NCBI GenBank assembly: GCA_020148085.1
Contig: JAHCRD010000005.1
Coordinates: forward strand, 1 to 19,244
Origin: Patescibacteria group bacterium
Lineage (GTDB): Bacteria > Patescibacteriota > Minisyncoccia > Minisyncoccales > CG1-02-41-26
Direction of reading: 5' to 3'
DNA: 19,244 nucleotides
Numbering within the stretch: position 1 is the first letter of the stretch; the number at the start of each line of letters is the position of its first letter. A program made the position numbers and the translations under genes. The notes under the pieces were generated by a model, which saw only the letters and a program-made list of their open reading frames with translations, was not told where the DNA came from and did no database searches. Shown here piece after piece: positions 7,442 through 13,094 of the stretch.

Positions 7442-7878
7442 AAACTTATTCTATCTAAAATTGAAATTCCATTTAAGTGGTCAATTTCTTGCTGCAAGCA
7501 ATGAGAGAGAAGCCCAGTTGCCAGGAGCTCAAAGTCTTCTCCTCTTTCATCTTGAGCTCTAACTCTTATTTTTTTCCATCTTTTAATTTTCAAAAAAACC
7601 TTGGGAACACTCAAACACCCTTCTTCAGAAATTTCTTTTCCTCCCTTTTTTTCTAAAATTTCTGGATTAATAAAAACTTGGGGACCTTTGCCAACATCAA
7701 CTACAATTATTCTTTTCAAAACCCCAGCCTGATTAGCAGCCAAACCAACTCCCTTAACCGCATACAGAGTTTGAAGCATATTTCTTATCAGTTCCCTTTC
7801 TCCCTCTCCTATTTCTTTCACCGGTTCCGCCTTTCTCTTTAAAATTGGGTCAGGATATTTTTTAATGGGTAATATCAT
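7402..7878 (-). CDS. def: Peptide deformylase with Gln in place of a metal-ligand His
   Basis: This 158-aa protein belongs to the family that removes the N-formyl group from nascent proteins. Motif 1 is GVGLAANQAG (43-52) and motif 2 is EEGCLSVP (86-92), with metal ligand C88. Motif 3 reads CLQQEIDHLNG (127-137). The normal form is QHEIDHLNG, so the first His of HExxH is Q130 here, while catalytic E131 and ligand H134 remain. The codon is CAA, one base from CAC or CAT. The gene overlaps iscS by 40 bp. The start fits the family N terminus (ILPIKKYPDPIL). There is no Shine-Dalgarno sequence; the strand upstream actually carries its complement. Whether it is active is uncertain. Confidence 0.92.
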   Translation of the reverse strand: MILPIKKYPDPILKRKAEPVKEIGEGERELIRNMLQTLYAVKGVGLAANQAGVLKRIIVVDVGKGPQVFINPEILEKKGGKEISEEGCLSVPKVFLKIKRWKKIRVRAQDERGEDFELLATGLLSHCLQQEIDHLNGISILDRISFWQKLWKKIKKST

Positions 7879-7884
7879 AAGCTA

Positions 7885-8037
7885 ATAAGGAGGTGCGCGA
7901 GGGTAGTTTCCGAAGGGAGCATGGAGGGTGGGTGTGACCGGACCTAAGAACTTTTAGGTGTTTGGCGCTCAAGAAAACTATTATGTTAAGCACCAGATGA
8001 GCGTTTGCTCCCTGAGGAAAGCTAGCCGTGGGCTAAC
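7885..8037 (+). ncRNA. Unidentified structured RNA, probably plus strand
   Basis: The 158-bp gap between def and the DUF2341 gene folds into a closed structure. A long helix pairs 7901-7921 with 8006-8027 (GGGTAGTTTCC / GGAAAGCTAGCC and GGGAGCA / TGCTCCC), with tandem G-A oppositions between the two blocks. Inside are a hairpin (7943-7958) and two crossing helices: 7957-7963 with 7988-7994, and 7964-7970 with 7999-8005. The crossing helices would form a pseudoknot. Several pairs are G-U, and the internal oppositions are G-A, only when read on the plus strand. That favours an RNA antisense to the gene direction. TAAGGAGGTG at 7887-7896 precedes the fold. I cannot match it to RNase P, SRP, tmRNA or 6S. 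Confidence 0.55.
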
Positions 8038-9546
8038 TTAATACAATTCTTCTGCTCCTAATTCAATAAAAGTTGCGGGGTCTTTTTGGTTCTGGAAAGA
8101 GGTTTCAATCCAGCTGAGAGGTCTGGCAACCTTAGAAATTCGAACCTCGTCTAAAATTCCAGAAAAAGAATAGCTTCTCCAAACTTTGCTATCAGAAATT
8201 AAGGACTCTCTATAATATCTTCCGATTTCAGCAAATTTCTCTTTTCCCTTTCTTAATTCCTCTTTATACCTTAGTTCTTGCGATGTTTTTTCTCCGTTGA
8301 TAAACAAAATCATCTCATCTTCTCCAAAGGCTCCTGCAACAAAATTCCATTGATTTAATTCCAAAGGATTCTCGGAAGTAATCTCCTGATATCCACTTCC
8401 AAAGGAAGTTTCGGAAAGAGAAGTCACCAATTGCCAAGGCCCATAATCACTCCCTTCCCAACCAAAAATTCCCCTTTTTTTGTATTCTGCCCCGTCAAGC
8501 CCAAAAATCTTATCGTCTTCGCTCTCGCCTTCAGGAAAAACCCAAGCTTGAAAAGTTAAACTCTCCATCTCATAAAAACTGTCTTCCGCTCCCAAGTTTA
8601 TATAATCATCTTTGCCATCAAACTTAGCTCCCCGAAATATTTTTCCTTCAGCTCCCTGGGTTAACTTACCCTCTGGAGTCCCATCATTCCCATTTGAAGT
8701 GGTGTCAGTTGTGGTTCCAGAAATTTCATTAAAATGATAAACTGCTAAAAAATTCTCCTCCCAGGTATCTTTTTCGTTAACCTGGATTGTCTTTGAGGAG
8801 CCATAATAGATATAAATTTCTGTATCTCCCGTAGCAGAAACAGAAGGAACCTTAACCCAAGCTACAAGTTCACCGGTTTGGGAGTCATATTTTTCTATTT
8901 CTCTCAGCAATAAAGTTTTCCCATCAGAGCTTACAAACAAAATATCTACTCCTGCTGGTTTTGCTCTCTCTCTGAGGTCTTCATCTTTTAGATAAACTAA
9001 AACTGGAAAATTCTCTAAATCGCCAGCAACTTTTTGTTGGAAAATTTTTATTTTTTTTCTAAACTTCCAATCTGAATTGTACCAAGGCCCCTCCCCCAAC
9101 TTCCCAGTGAAAATCAATTCCCCTCCTCCAGAATAAACCTGGTAAATTTTCTTCTTCTCTAAAGTTGTGTAAAGCTTGTATTCCTTTCCCTGGTCAGTAC
9201 TTTTGTAATGATAGCAAAAAATAGGATGGGAGGGGTCGTAAAATGGGTCTCTTGGAATTTCAGGAAGATAATTTTTCATCTCTTGCCAGAACTTGCCATT
9301 TGATTGAACATCTTTTTCTAAACATTCCCATTCAGAAACTTGAGGGTATTTTTCATTTTCTTCAAAATAATTTTCGAGACCTTCCTCTAAAATTTTAATG
9401 TTTGCTATCCGCTCTCGATCTCTTGCCTCTGCCAAAAGCCCTCTGACAAAAAGAAAAATAGCCAAAAACAAAAGGAAGATAATAAGTATGTAAGCCAGAA
9501 TTTCTAAACGAGAAAACCGGCGTTTTTCTTGGGAATCTTTAATCAT
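8038..9546 (-). CDS. Pseudopilin-like N terminus with DUF2341 and LamG-like domains
   Basis: This 502-aa surface protein has a short basic N terminus and one transmembrane helix (about 14-36). A GspG-like segment follows (IANIKILEEGLENYFEENEKYP, with the typical YP). Then come a DUF2341 domain (about 155-255; WKFRKKIKI and EIYIYYGS) and a LamG/concanavalin-like domain (about 262-490; AVYHFNE, DGKDDYINLG, FQAWVF, LDEVRIS). DUF2341-LamG proteins are common surface or pilus-associated adhesins in uncultured anaerobes. Binding to carbohydrate or another surface is inferred. The segment RFSRLEILAYI aligns with a prepilin motif but has Arg where the cleavage-site Gly should be. No Shine-Dalgarno sequence is visible. 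It appears to be its own transcription unit. Confidence 0.87.
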   Translation of the reverse strand: MIKDSQEKRRFSRLEILAYILIIFLLFLAIFLFVRGLLAEARDRERIANIKILEEGLENYFEENEKYPQVSEWECLEKDVQSNGKFWQEMKNYLPEIPRDPFYDPSHPIFCYHYKSTDQGKEYKLYTTLEKKKIYQVYSGGGELIFTGKLGEGPWYNSDWKFRKKIKIFQQKVAGDLENFPVLVYLKDEDLRERAKPAGVDILFVSSDGKTLLLREIEKYDSQTGELVAWVKVPSVSATGDTEIYIYYGSSKTIQVNEKDTWEENFLAVYHFNEISGTTTDTTSNGNDGTPEGKLTQGAEGKIFRGAKFDGKDDYINLGAEDSFYEMESLTFQAWVFPEGESEDDKIFGLDGAEYKKRGIFGWEGSDYGPWQLVTSLSETSFGSGYQEITSENPLELNQWNFVAGAFGEDEMILFINGEKTSQELRYKEELRKGKEKFAEIGRYYRESLISDSKVWRSYSFSGILDEVRISKVARPLSWIETSFQNQKDPATFIELGAEELY

Positions 9547-9563
9547 AATTTATATTTTAATTT

Positions 9564-9572
9564 ATTTTACCA
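9564..9572 (-). promoter_or_regulatory. Possible extended -10 promoter for the DUF2341/LamG gene
   Basis: The minus strand reads TGGTAAAAT, an extended -10 (TGnTAnnnT), about 17 bp before the ATG at 9546. No good -35 is visible. A leader this short would fit genes without a Shine-Dalgarno sequence. Confidence 0.35.
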
Positions 9573-9581
9573 TTTTGAACC

Positions 9582-10136
9582 TCAGAGTCCTAAATCATCT
9601 GAAATTTTTTGCATTGAGGAAAGAACAATTTTTACAAAATCCTCCAATTTCAAATTTAAATATTCCTGACATTTTTTGATAATTTCGCGATTTGCTCCCC
9701 TGGCAAATGCTTTTTCTCGAAAGCGATTTAAAACATTTTCAACTTCCAAATCAGCTAATTTTTTTGAGGGTAAAACTAAGGTGGCTGCCACTATCAATCC
9801 GGTTAAAGGGTCAACACAATACAAAGCTTTTGCCATTAAAGTTTGAGGCAAAATGCCATGGGCTTCATTGTGAGTTAAAACCGCTTCACAAATTTCCTCA
9901 TCAAATCCCAAATCTTTTAACATCTCTTTTCCCACTTTTGAATGTGTATTTGGGTCTCCTTTTGTTTTTTCATAATCAATATCGTGCAGAAGCCCACAAA
10001 TCCCCCACTTATCTTGGTCTTCTTTAAAATAATTGGCTAACTCTTTCATCGCCACTTCCATTGCCAAACAATGCTTAACCAAATTCTGATTTTCAATATT
10101 TTCTCTTAATAATTTTAATGCTTCTCCCCTTTCCAT
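9582..10136 (-). CDS. HD-domain phosphohydrolase
   Basis: This 184-aa protein has a metal-binding HD domain. The ligands are the His in NLVKHCLAMEVAM, the HD pair in GLLHDIDYEK, the later His in VLTHNEAHG, and a distal Asp in YCVDPLTGLI. It resembles the widespread small HD hydrolases whose substrates are mostly unknown. The reading frame stays open to a TTG at 10196. The ATG at 10136 is preferred because MERGEALKLLRENIENQNLVKH matches the usual start of this family. The extra 20 residues would be encoded by a palindromic intergenic repeat. The gene follows nagB-lmbE by 52 bp and is probably co-transcribed. Confidence 0.85.
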   Translation of the reverse strand: MERGEALKLLRENIENQNLVKHCLAMEVAMKELANYFKEDQDKWGICGLLHDIDYEKTKGDPNTHSKVGKEMLKDLGFDEEICEAVLTHNEAHGILPQTLMAKALYCVDPLTGLIVAATLVLPSKKLADLEVENVLNRFREKAFARGANREIIKKCQEYLNLKLEDFVKIVLSSMQKISDDLGL

Positions 10137-10144
10137 GAATTTTA

Positions 10145-10183
10145 GAGGTTCGACCTCGAAATATTGCAGGGGTCGGATCCCTG
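10145..10183. repeat. Double palindromic element between nagB-lmbE and the HD gene
   Basis: Two adjacent inverted repeats, GAGGTTCGACCTC (10145-10157) and CAGGGGTCGGATCCCTG (10167-10183), are separated by GAAATATTG. The two halves are also roughly complementary to each other, so the whole 39 bp is an imperfect palindrome. It looks like a REP-type intergenic element. Confidence 0.6.
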
Positions 10184-10188
10184 TAAGT

Positions 10189-11652
10189 TTATTCAACGAA
10201 AAATAGCTCTATGTTTTTATCTTTCAAAATAGCTTTTTTGCCATAGCCAAATATCTCTTCCTCAGGCACTAAAATTCCTCTAAACTTGGCTAAAGAAAAA
10301 ACTGCTATATTATAGGCTATTCTTTTTGTTTGGGATTTGTGTTGTTTTACTCCTTTTATTTTCAATCTCAAAATTTTTTCAGAAAAAGAAACAATCGTAT
10401 TGAATTCGCCTGAATTAAATAAATCCCACATTGTTTCATAGTTCCATAATTCCACCTTCTTTTTCATTATCCCCAAACATTTTAATAAAATCTTTCTTGA
10501 TAATTTATGAGTAGGATGATCGTCCTTTTTTTGAGGAAGGAATATTACATCTGGGTCTATTGTTTTTAATTTTTCAATTATTTTTTTGATGTCTTTCTTT
10601 TCGAACCTTCCTTCAAAATTTTCATAAAAACTCAATCTTAAAAAATAAGGCCTGAAACCCAATATTTTAGATTCCTTGATTGCCTCTCTTTCTCTGATTT
10701 TTATAATCTCCTCTTTTGTTTTATTTGGCACATAAGCTCTCCAACCAGTTGTCATAATGAAAGCACTTATCTTATTGTATTTAGCCAACAAAGCTATCAT
10801 TCCCCCACAATTCACAGAGACATCATCAGGATGAGGACTAACCACAACTATTCTCTTTCCCCTTGGAATATTTTCTTCTTGGAGGATTCTGTAATTCTTT
10901 TTTTCTCTGTCAAAAAGTAGTTTATCTTTTTTAAGTAAAGAGGCCGCTCCTTTATCCAGTATGACAATCGCATCAGGATGTTTCTGCAACACAGAAGCCG
11001 GACAGCTTTCATTGACTTGCCCTTCAATCATTCTCTTAACTGCTTTGGCTTTTTTAATTCCAGAAGCGAGTAACATTATTTTCTTAGCCTTCATTATATT
11101 AGCAATTCCCATAGTTAAGGCTTTTTTTGGTACATCTTCAACTCTCGCAAAAAACCTTGAATTTTCTTTTATTGTTTGTTCTCTCAAATCAACTAATCTT
11201 GTTTTACTGCTGAAAGAAGAGCCCGGCTCATTAAACCCTATATGGCCATTGGCTCCTATGCCTAAAATCTGAATGTCAATTTTATTTTTTTGCAATTTGT
11301 CTTCATATAATCTACATTCTTTTTGGGGGTCTTTTGCTTCACCATTTAAAACATTTATTTTATTTTTGTTAATTTTTACTTTGTTGAATAGATTATCAAA
11401 CATAAAATAATAATAACTTTGCTTATCTGATTTCTTAATAGGATAATATTCATCTAAATTGAAAGTTGCTAATCCAGAAAAATCTATTTTCCCTTCTCTA
11501 TCTGCCCTGACCAGTTCTTTATATAAACCAAGCGGCGTTGAGCCAGTTGCAAAGCCCATTACTAATTTTGGGTTCGCCACAATCTCGTTAATAATAATTT
11601 CGGCTGCCTTCTTACTTAACTCTGAATAATTTTTTGTTATTATGATTTTCAT
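10189..11652 (-). CDS. nagB: Glucosamine-6-phosphate deaminase fused to LmbE/PIG-L deacetylase
   Basis: This 487-aa two-domain protein starts with NagB (residues 1 to about 240): ATGSTP (35-40), catalytic NLDEYY (65-70) and GIGANGHIGFNEPG (131-144). NagB converts glucosamine-6-phosphate to fructose-6-phosphate and ammonia. The second domain (about 262-487) is LmbE/PIG-L type, with the zinc-binding SPHPDD (272-277) and DDHPTH near residue 355. That family removes N-acetyl groups from GlcNAc derivatives. Together the two domains could convert N-acetylglucosamine-6-phosphate to fructose-6-phosphate in one polypeptide and replace NagA; this is inference. Similar fusions are known in Bacteroidota. 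The start overlaps the glycosylase stop as ATGA (11649-11652). Confidence 0.92.
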   Translation of the reverse strand: MKIIITKNYSELSKKAAEIIINEIVANPKLVMGFATGSTPLGLYKELVRADREGKIDFSGLATFNLDEYYPIKKSDKQSYYYFMFDNLFNKVKINKNKINVLNGEAKDPQKECRLYEDKLQKNKIDIQILGIGANGHIGFNEPGSSFSSKTRLVDLREQTIKENSRFFARVEDVPKKALTMGIANIMKAKKIMLLASGIKKAKAVKRMIEGQVNESCPASVLQKHPDAIVILDKGAASLLKKDKLLFDREKKNYRILQEENIPRGKRIVVVSPHPDDVSVNCGGMIALLAKYNKISAFIMTTGWRAYVPNKTKEEIIKIREREAIKESKILGFRPYFLRLSFYENFEGRFEKKDIKKIIEKLKTIDPDVIFLPQKKDDHPTHKLSRKILLKCLGIMKKKVELWNYETMWDLFNSGEFNTIVSFSEKILRLKIKGVKQHKSQTKRIAYNIAVFSLAKFRGILVPEEEIFGYGKKAILKDKNIELFFVE

Positions 11653-12239
11653 TTAAATTTTCCCAAAATTTGGAAATCTTTTTTTAAGATTTCTTTCATC
11701 TTTGGGTTGTAAGTTGCGACCGCCGGGTGATAAAGAGGGATGATTTTTACTGAATTAAAAAGATTTTTAACCTCAAAAACTTTTCCATGGATTTTACTAA
11801 TCGCTTGAATTTTATCTTTTAAACCGAATTTCTCCATTAAAAATCTCATTGAATACCTACCCAAAGGACAAATAACTTTTGGCTTGATAATCTCAATTTG
11901 TTTCTCTAAATAGGGTGCGAAAGCTTGGATCTCCTCAGGTTTTGGGTCACGGTTGTTTGGGGGTCTAATTTTTACCACGTTGGTAATGTAAATTTTTTCC
12001 CTTTTAATCCCGGCTGAATCTAACAACTCATCCAGCACTTTTCCAGCTGCCCCACAAAATGGGCGTCCACTAAGTGACTCGTAATAACCAGGGGCTTCAC
12101 CGACTAGCATTATTTTTGCCCACAAAGAGCCCTCTCCAAAGACAGGATGTGCTCCTTCCTCGTATAAAGGGTGACTATAGCAAAATTTCAAGCATTCTTT
12201 TTTTAAACTATCCATTCCCTTTTCTTTAATTTCATTCAT
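11649..12239 (-). CDS. Uracil-DNA glycosylase, family 4-like, lacking most Fe-S cysteines
   Basis: This 196-aa protein has family-4 uracil-DNA glycosylase motifs: GEAPG (47-51), GRPFCGAAG (58-66), NRDP (96-99), TLGR-like CPLGRYS, and HPA (171-173). It would excise uracil from DNA. Canonical family members hold a [4Fe-4S] cluster with CxxC at the N terminus and two further cysteines. Here C20 remains, but the partner is H23 (CYSH), and the other two positions are I91 (VVKIRPP) and F107 (IQAFAPYL). Start at 12239 places the ATG only a few bases after the predicted transcription start. ATG at codon 9 (12215) is an alternative closer to the family N terminus. Confidence 0.9.
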   Translation of the reverse strand: MNEIKEKGMDSLKKECLKFCYSHPLYEEGAHPVFGEGSLWAKIMLVGEAPGYYESLSGRPFCGAAGKVLDELLDSAGIKREKIYITNVVKIRPPNNRDPKPEEIQAFAPYLEKQIEIIKPKVICPLGRYSMRFLMEKFGLKDKIQAISKIHGKVFEVKNLFNSVKIIPLYHPAVATYNPKMKEILKKDFQILGKFK

Positions 12240-12249
12240 GGATGGTTAA

Positions 12250-12277
12250 ATTTTAGCATTTTTCTTGCTTTTTTCAA
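12250..12277 (-). promoter_or_regulatory. Promoter of the glycosylase-nagB-HD operon
   Basis: On the minus strand TTGAAA (12272-12277) is followed after 16 bp by TAAAAT (12250-12255), preceded by TGC to give an extended -10. The ATG at 12239 lies 10 bp after the -10, so the transcript would be leaderless or nearly so. Confidence 0.6.
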
Positions 12278-12289
12278 ATAAAAAAAGAC

Positions 12290-12329
12290 GGCGCGAGAAG
12301 TTACCATAGCTACCATAACTTCTCGCGCC
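12290..12329 (-). terminator. Intrinsic terminator of the small-ORF operon
   Basis: A perfect 14-bp inverted repeat (GGCGCGAGAAGTTA, 12290-12303, with 12316-12329) has a 12-nt loop. On the minus strand it is followed by GTC and seven T residues (12280-12289 region). It lies 4 bp after the third small ORF. Confidence 0.9.
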
Positions 12330-12333
12330 TTAT

Positions 12334-12510
12334 TCATTTGTTTATCCAGCGAGTTATTCTATTGTAAGTATCAAAGATTACCCAGGGGGCAAAATAGGCG
12401 ACCAACAATACACCTATGATACAAAGAGCCGACCCTATCCCCACTGCCACTCCGTGGGGACACCATTGCCAATTGGCCTCTAATTCTTGTACCAAGATGA
12501 TAACGTCCAT
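12334..12510 (-). CDS. Small membrane protein, 58 aa (third of three small ORFs)
   Basis: This short gene encodes 58 residues starting MDVIILVQEL and ending TRWINK. Residues 21-42 (VAVGIGSALCIIGVLLVAYF) form one clear transmembrane helix. The N-terminal half contains NWQWCPHG, and the C terminus is basic, suggesting a cytoplasmic tail. A GAGGAG Shine-Dalgarno sequence lies about 7 nt upstream of the ATG. The gene starts 19 bp after ORF 12530-12616 and ends 4 bp before a strong terminator. I recognise no family. Size and topology resemble small coat-type or stress-type membrane peptides, but nothing more can be claimed. Confidence 0.7.
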   Translation of the reverse strand: MDVIILVQELEANWQWCPHGVAVGIGSALCIIGVLLVAYFAPWVIFDTYNRITRWINK

Positions 12511-12529
12511 TTTTCTCTCCTCTTATATC

Positions 12530-12616
12530 TTACCAACGGCATTGAGCTCTGGTAAGTAACCGAATTAAAATCTTGCTCACTCTTTTCCATAATTCCTTCC
12601 AACTTATTTTTCTCAT
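12530..12616 (-). CDS. 28-aa basic amphipathic peptide (second small ORF)
   Basis: MRKISWKELWKRVSKILIRL followed by LTRAQCRW is a short, strongly basic, Trp-containing sequence that would form an amphipathic helix. Its ATG overlaps the stop of the preceding ORF (ATGA, 12613-12616), and GGGGAG lies 7 nt before it, which supports coupled translation. Such a peptide could lie along the membrane surface or act as a toxin-like or membrane-active peptide. That is speculation. Confidence 0.55.
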   Translation of the reverse strand: MRKISWKELWKRVSKILIRLLTRAQCRW

Positions 12617-12780
12617 TTTTTTCTCCCCGTCTTTGATCTCGAAATCAAACATAAGAACCCATCAACTACAATAGAAAGACCTATGCTACCAAGGACATAT
12701 CCGAGTAAAGGAATCCACTTGATGATTGAAACCAAATCTTCAAGTCCCATTTCTTCAACTCTCATTTCTTTAACTTTCAT
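12613..12780 (-). CDS. Small membrane protein, 55 aa (first small ORF)
   Basis: This gene encodes 55 residues: a charged N terminus with the near-repeat KVKEMRVEEMGLED, a hydrophobic helix at about 17-46 (WIPLLGYVLGSIGLSIVV), then a basic tail ISRSKTGRKK. AAGGAGG (12786-12792) lies 5 nt before the ATG, an ideal Shine-Dalgarno sequence. It is the first gene after a ~180-nt structured leader and a consensus promoter. Its stop overlaps the next ORF. No homologous family is recognised. Confidence rests on the Shine-Dalgarno sequence, the ATGA coupling, the promoter and the terminator rather than on similarity. Confidence 0.7.
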   Translation of the reverse strand: MKVKEMRVEEMGLEDLVSIIKWIPLLGYVLGSIGLSIVVDGFLCLISRSKTGRKK

Positions 12781-12804
12781 TCTTTCCTCCTTATAAAAAT
12801 ATGA

Positions 12805-12938
12805 AAGGTGGAGAATGTTTCGGATGCCTTTACTCTCTTGATGGAGGTGAAAATCTTAATGAACCTCGGAGAGACGAGACAATCAAAGAGCAGCGTAAAA
12901 TCGAAGATATTCAACGCCCACTCGCATTCTCCACCCTT
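12805..12938 (-). ncRNA. Structured 5' leader of the small-ORF operon (three-way junction)
   Basis: The segment between promoter and first small ORF is closed by a long inverted repeat (12805-12817 with 12925-12938; GGTGGAGAATG / CATTCTCCACC). It contains two internal arms. Arm A pairs 12833-12837 with 12869-12873 and 12844-12848 with 12863-12867. Arm B pairs 12875-12878 with 12921-12924 and 12893-12896 with 12914-12917. Arm B directly abuts the closing stem. On the minus strand, arm A contains ACCTCC (12843-12848), complementary to the Shine-Dalgarno GGAGG at 12786-12790. A 14-codon ORF (12883-12927, MRVGVEYLRFYAAL) lies within it. A cis-regulatory role is inferred. Confidence 0.55.
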
Positions 12939-12969
12939 ATTCTCAAAGAACGTATTAATGACTATCTTT

Positions 12970-12998
12970 AATATAAATTATTGAGATAGATTTGTCAA
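12970..12998 (-). promoter_or_regulatory. Promoter of the small-ORF operon
   Basis: On the minus strand TTGACA (12993-12998) and TATATT (12970-12975) are separated by exactly 17 bp. The expected transcript start is near 12962, giving a ~180-nt leader before the ATG at 12780. Confidence 0.82.
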
Positions 12999-13026
12999 CC
13001 CTTCACCTTTGGCTAAAGGTGAAGGG
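12999..13026. repeat. Inverted repeat abutting the -35 (copy 1)
   Basis: A perfect 12-bp inverted repeat (CCCTTCACCTTT, 4-base spacer GGCT) ends at the first base of the -35 hexamer at 12998. A near-identical copy occupies the same place at 15034-15061. It may be an operator or a palindromic repeat. Confidence 0.75.
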
Positions 13027-13039
13027 TGAAGAAAATAAA

Positions 13040-13069
13040 ATGTGCAGGAATCCCGCGATTCCTGCACAT
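13040..13069 (-). terminator. Intrinsic terminator after the secreted Arg/Cys-rich protein gene
   Basis: A perfect 13-bp hairpin (ATGTGCAGGAATC, 13040-13052, with 13057-13069; 4-nt loop) is followed on the minus strand by TTTTATTTTC. It lies 25 bp after the stop at 13095. Confidence 0.88.
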
Positions 13070-13094
13070 TTAAAAAACTTTCATCTCGCCCCTT

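Noticed and set aside
7885..8037. RNase P, SRP, tmRNA or hammerhead identity for the structured gap
   Set aside because: GAGGAAAG and CAGATGAG fragments resemble conserved pieces of RNase P and hammerhead, but their order, flanks and the remaining conserved segments do not fit.
12801..12971. 56-codon plus-strand ORF starting MKGGECFGCLYS
   Set aside because: It has no Shine-Dalgarno sequence, runs through the inverted repeats of the structured leader and opposes the promoter at 12970-12998. The RNA structure explains the sequence better.
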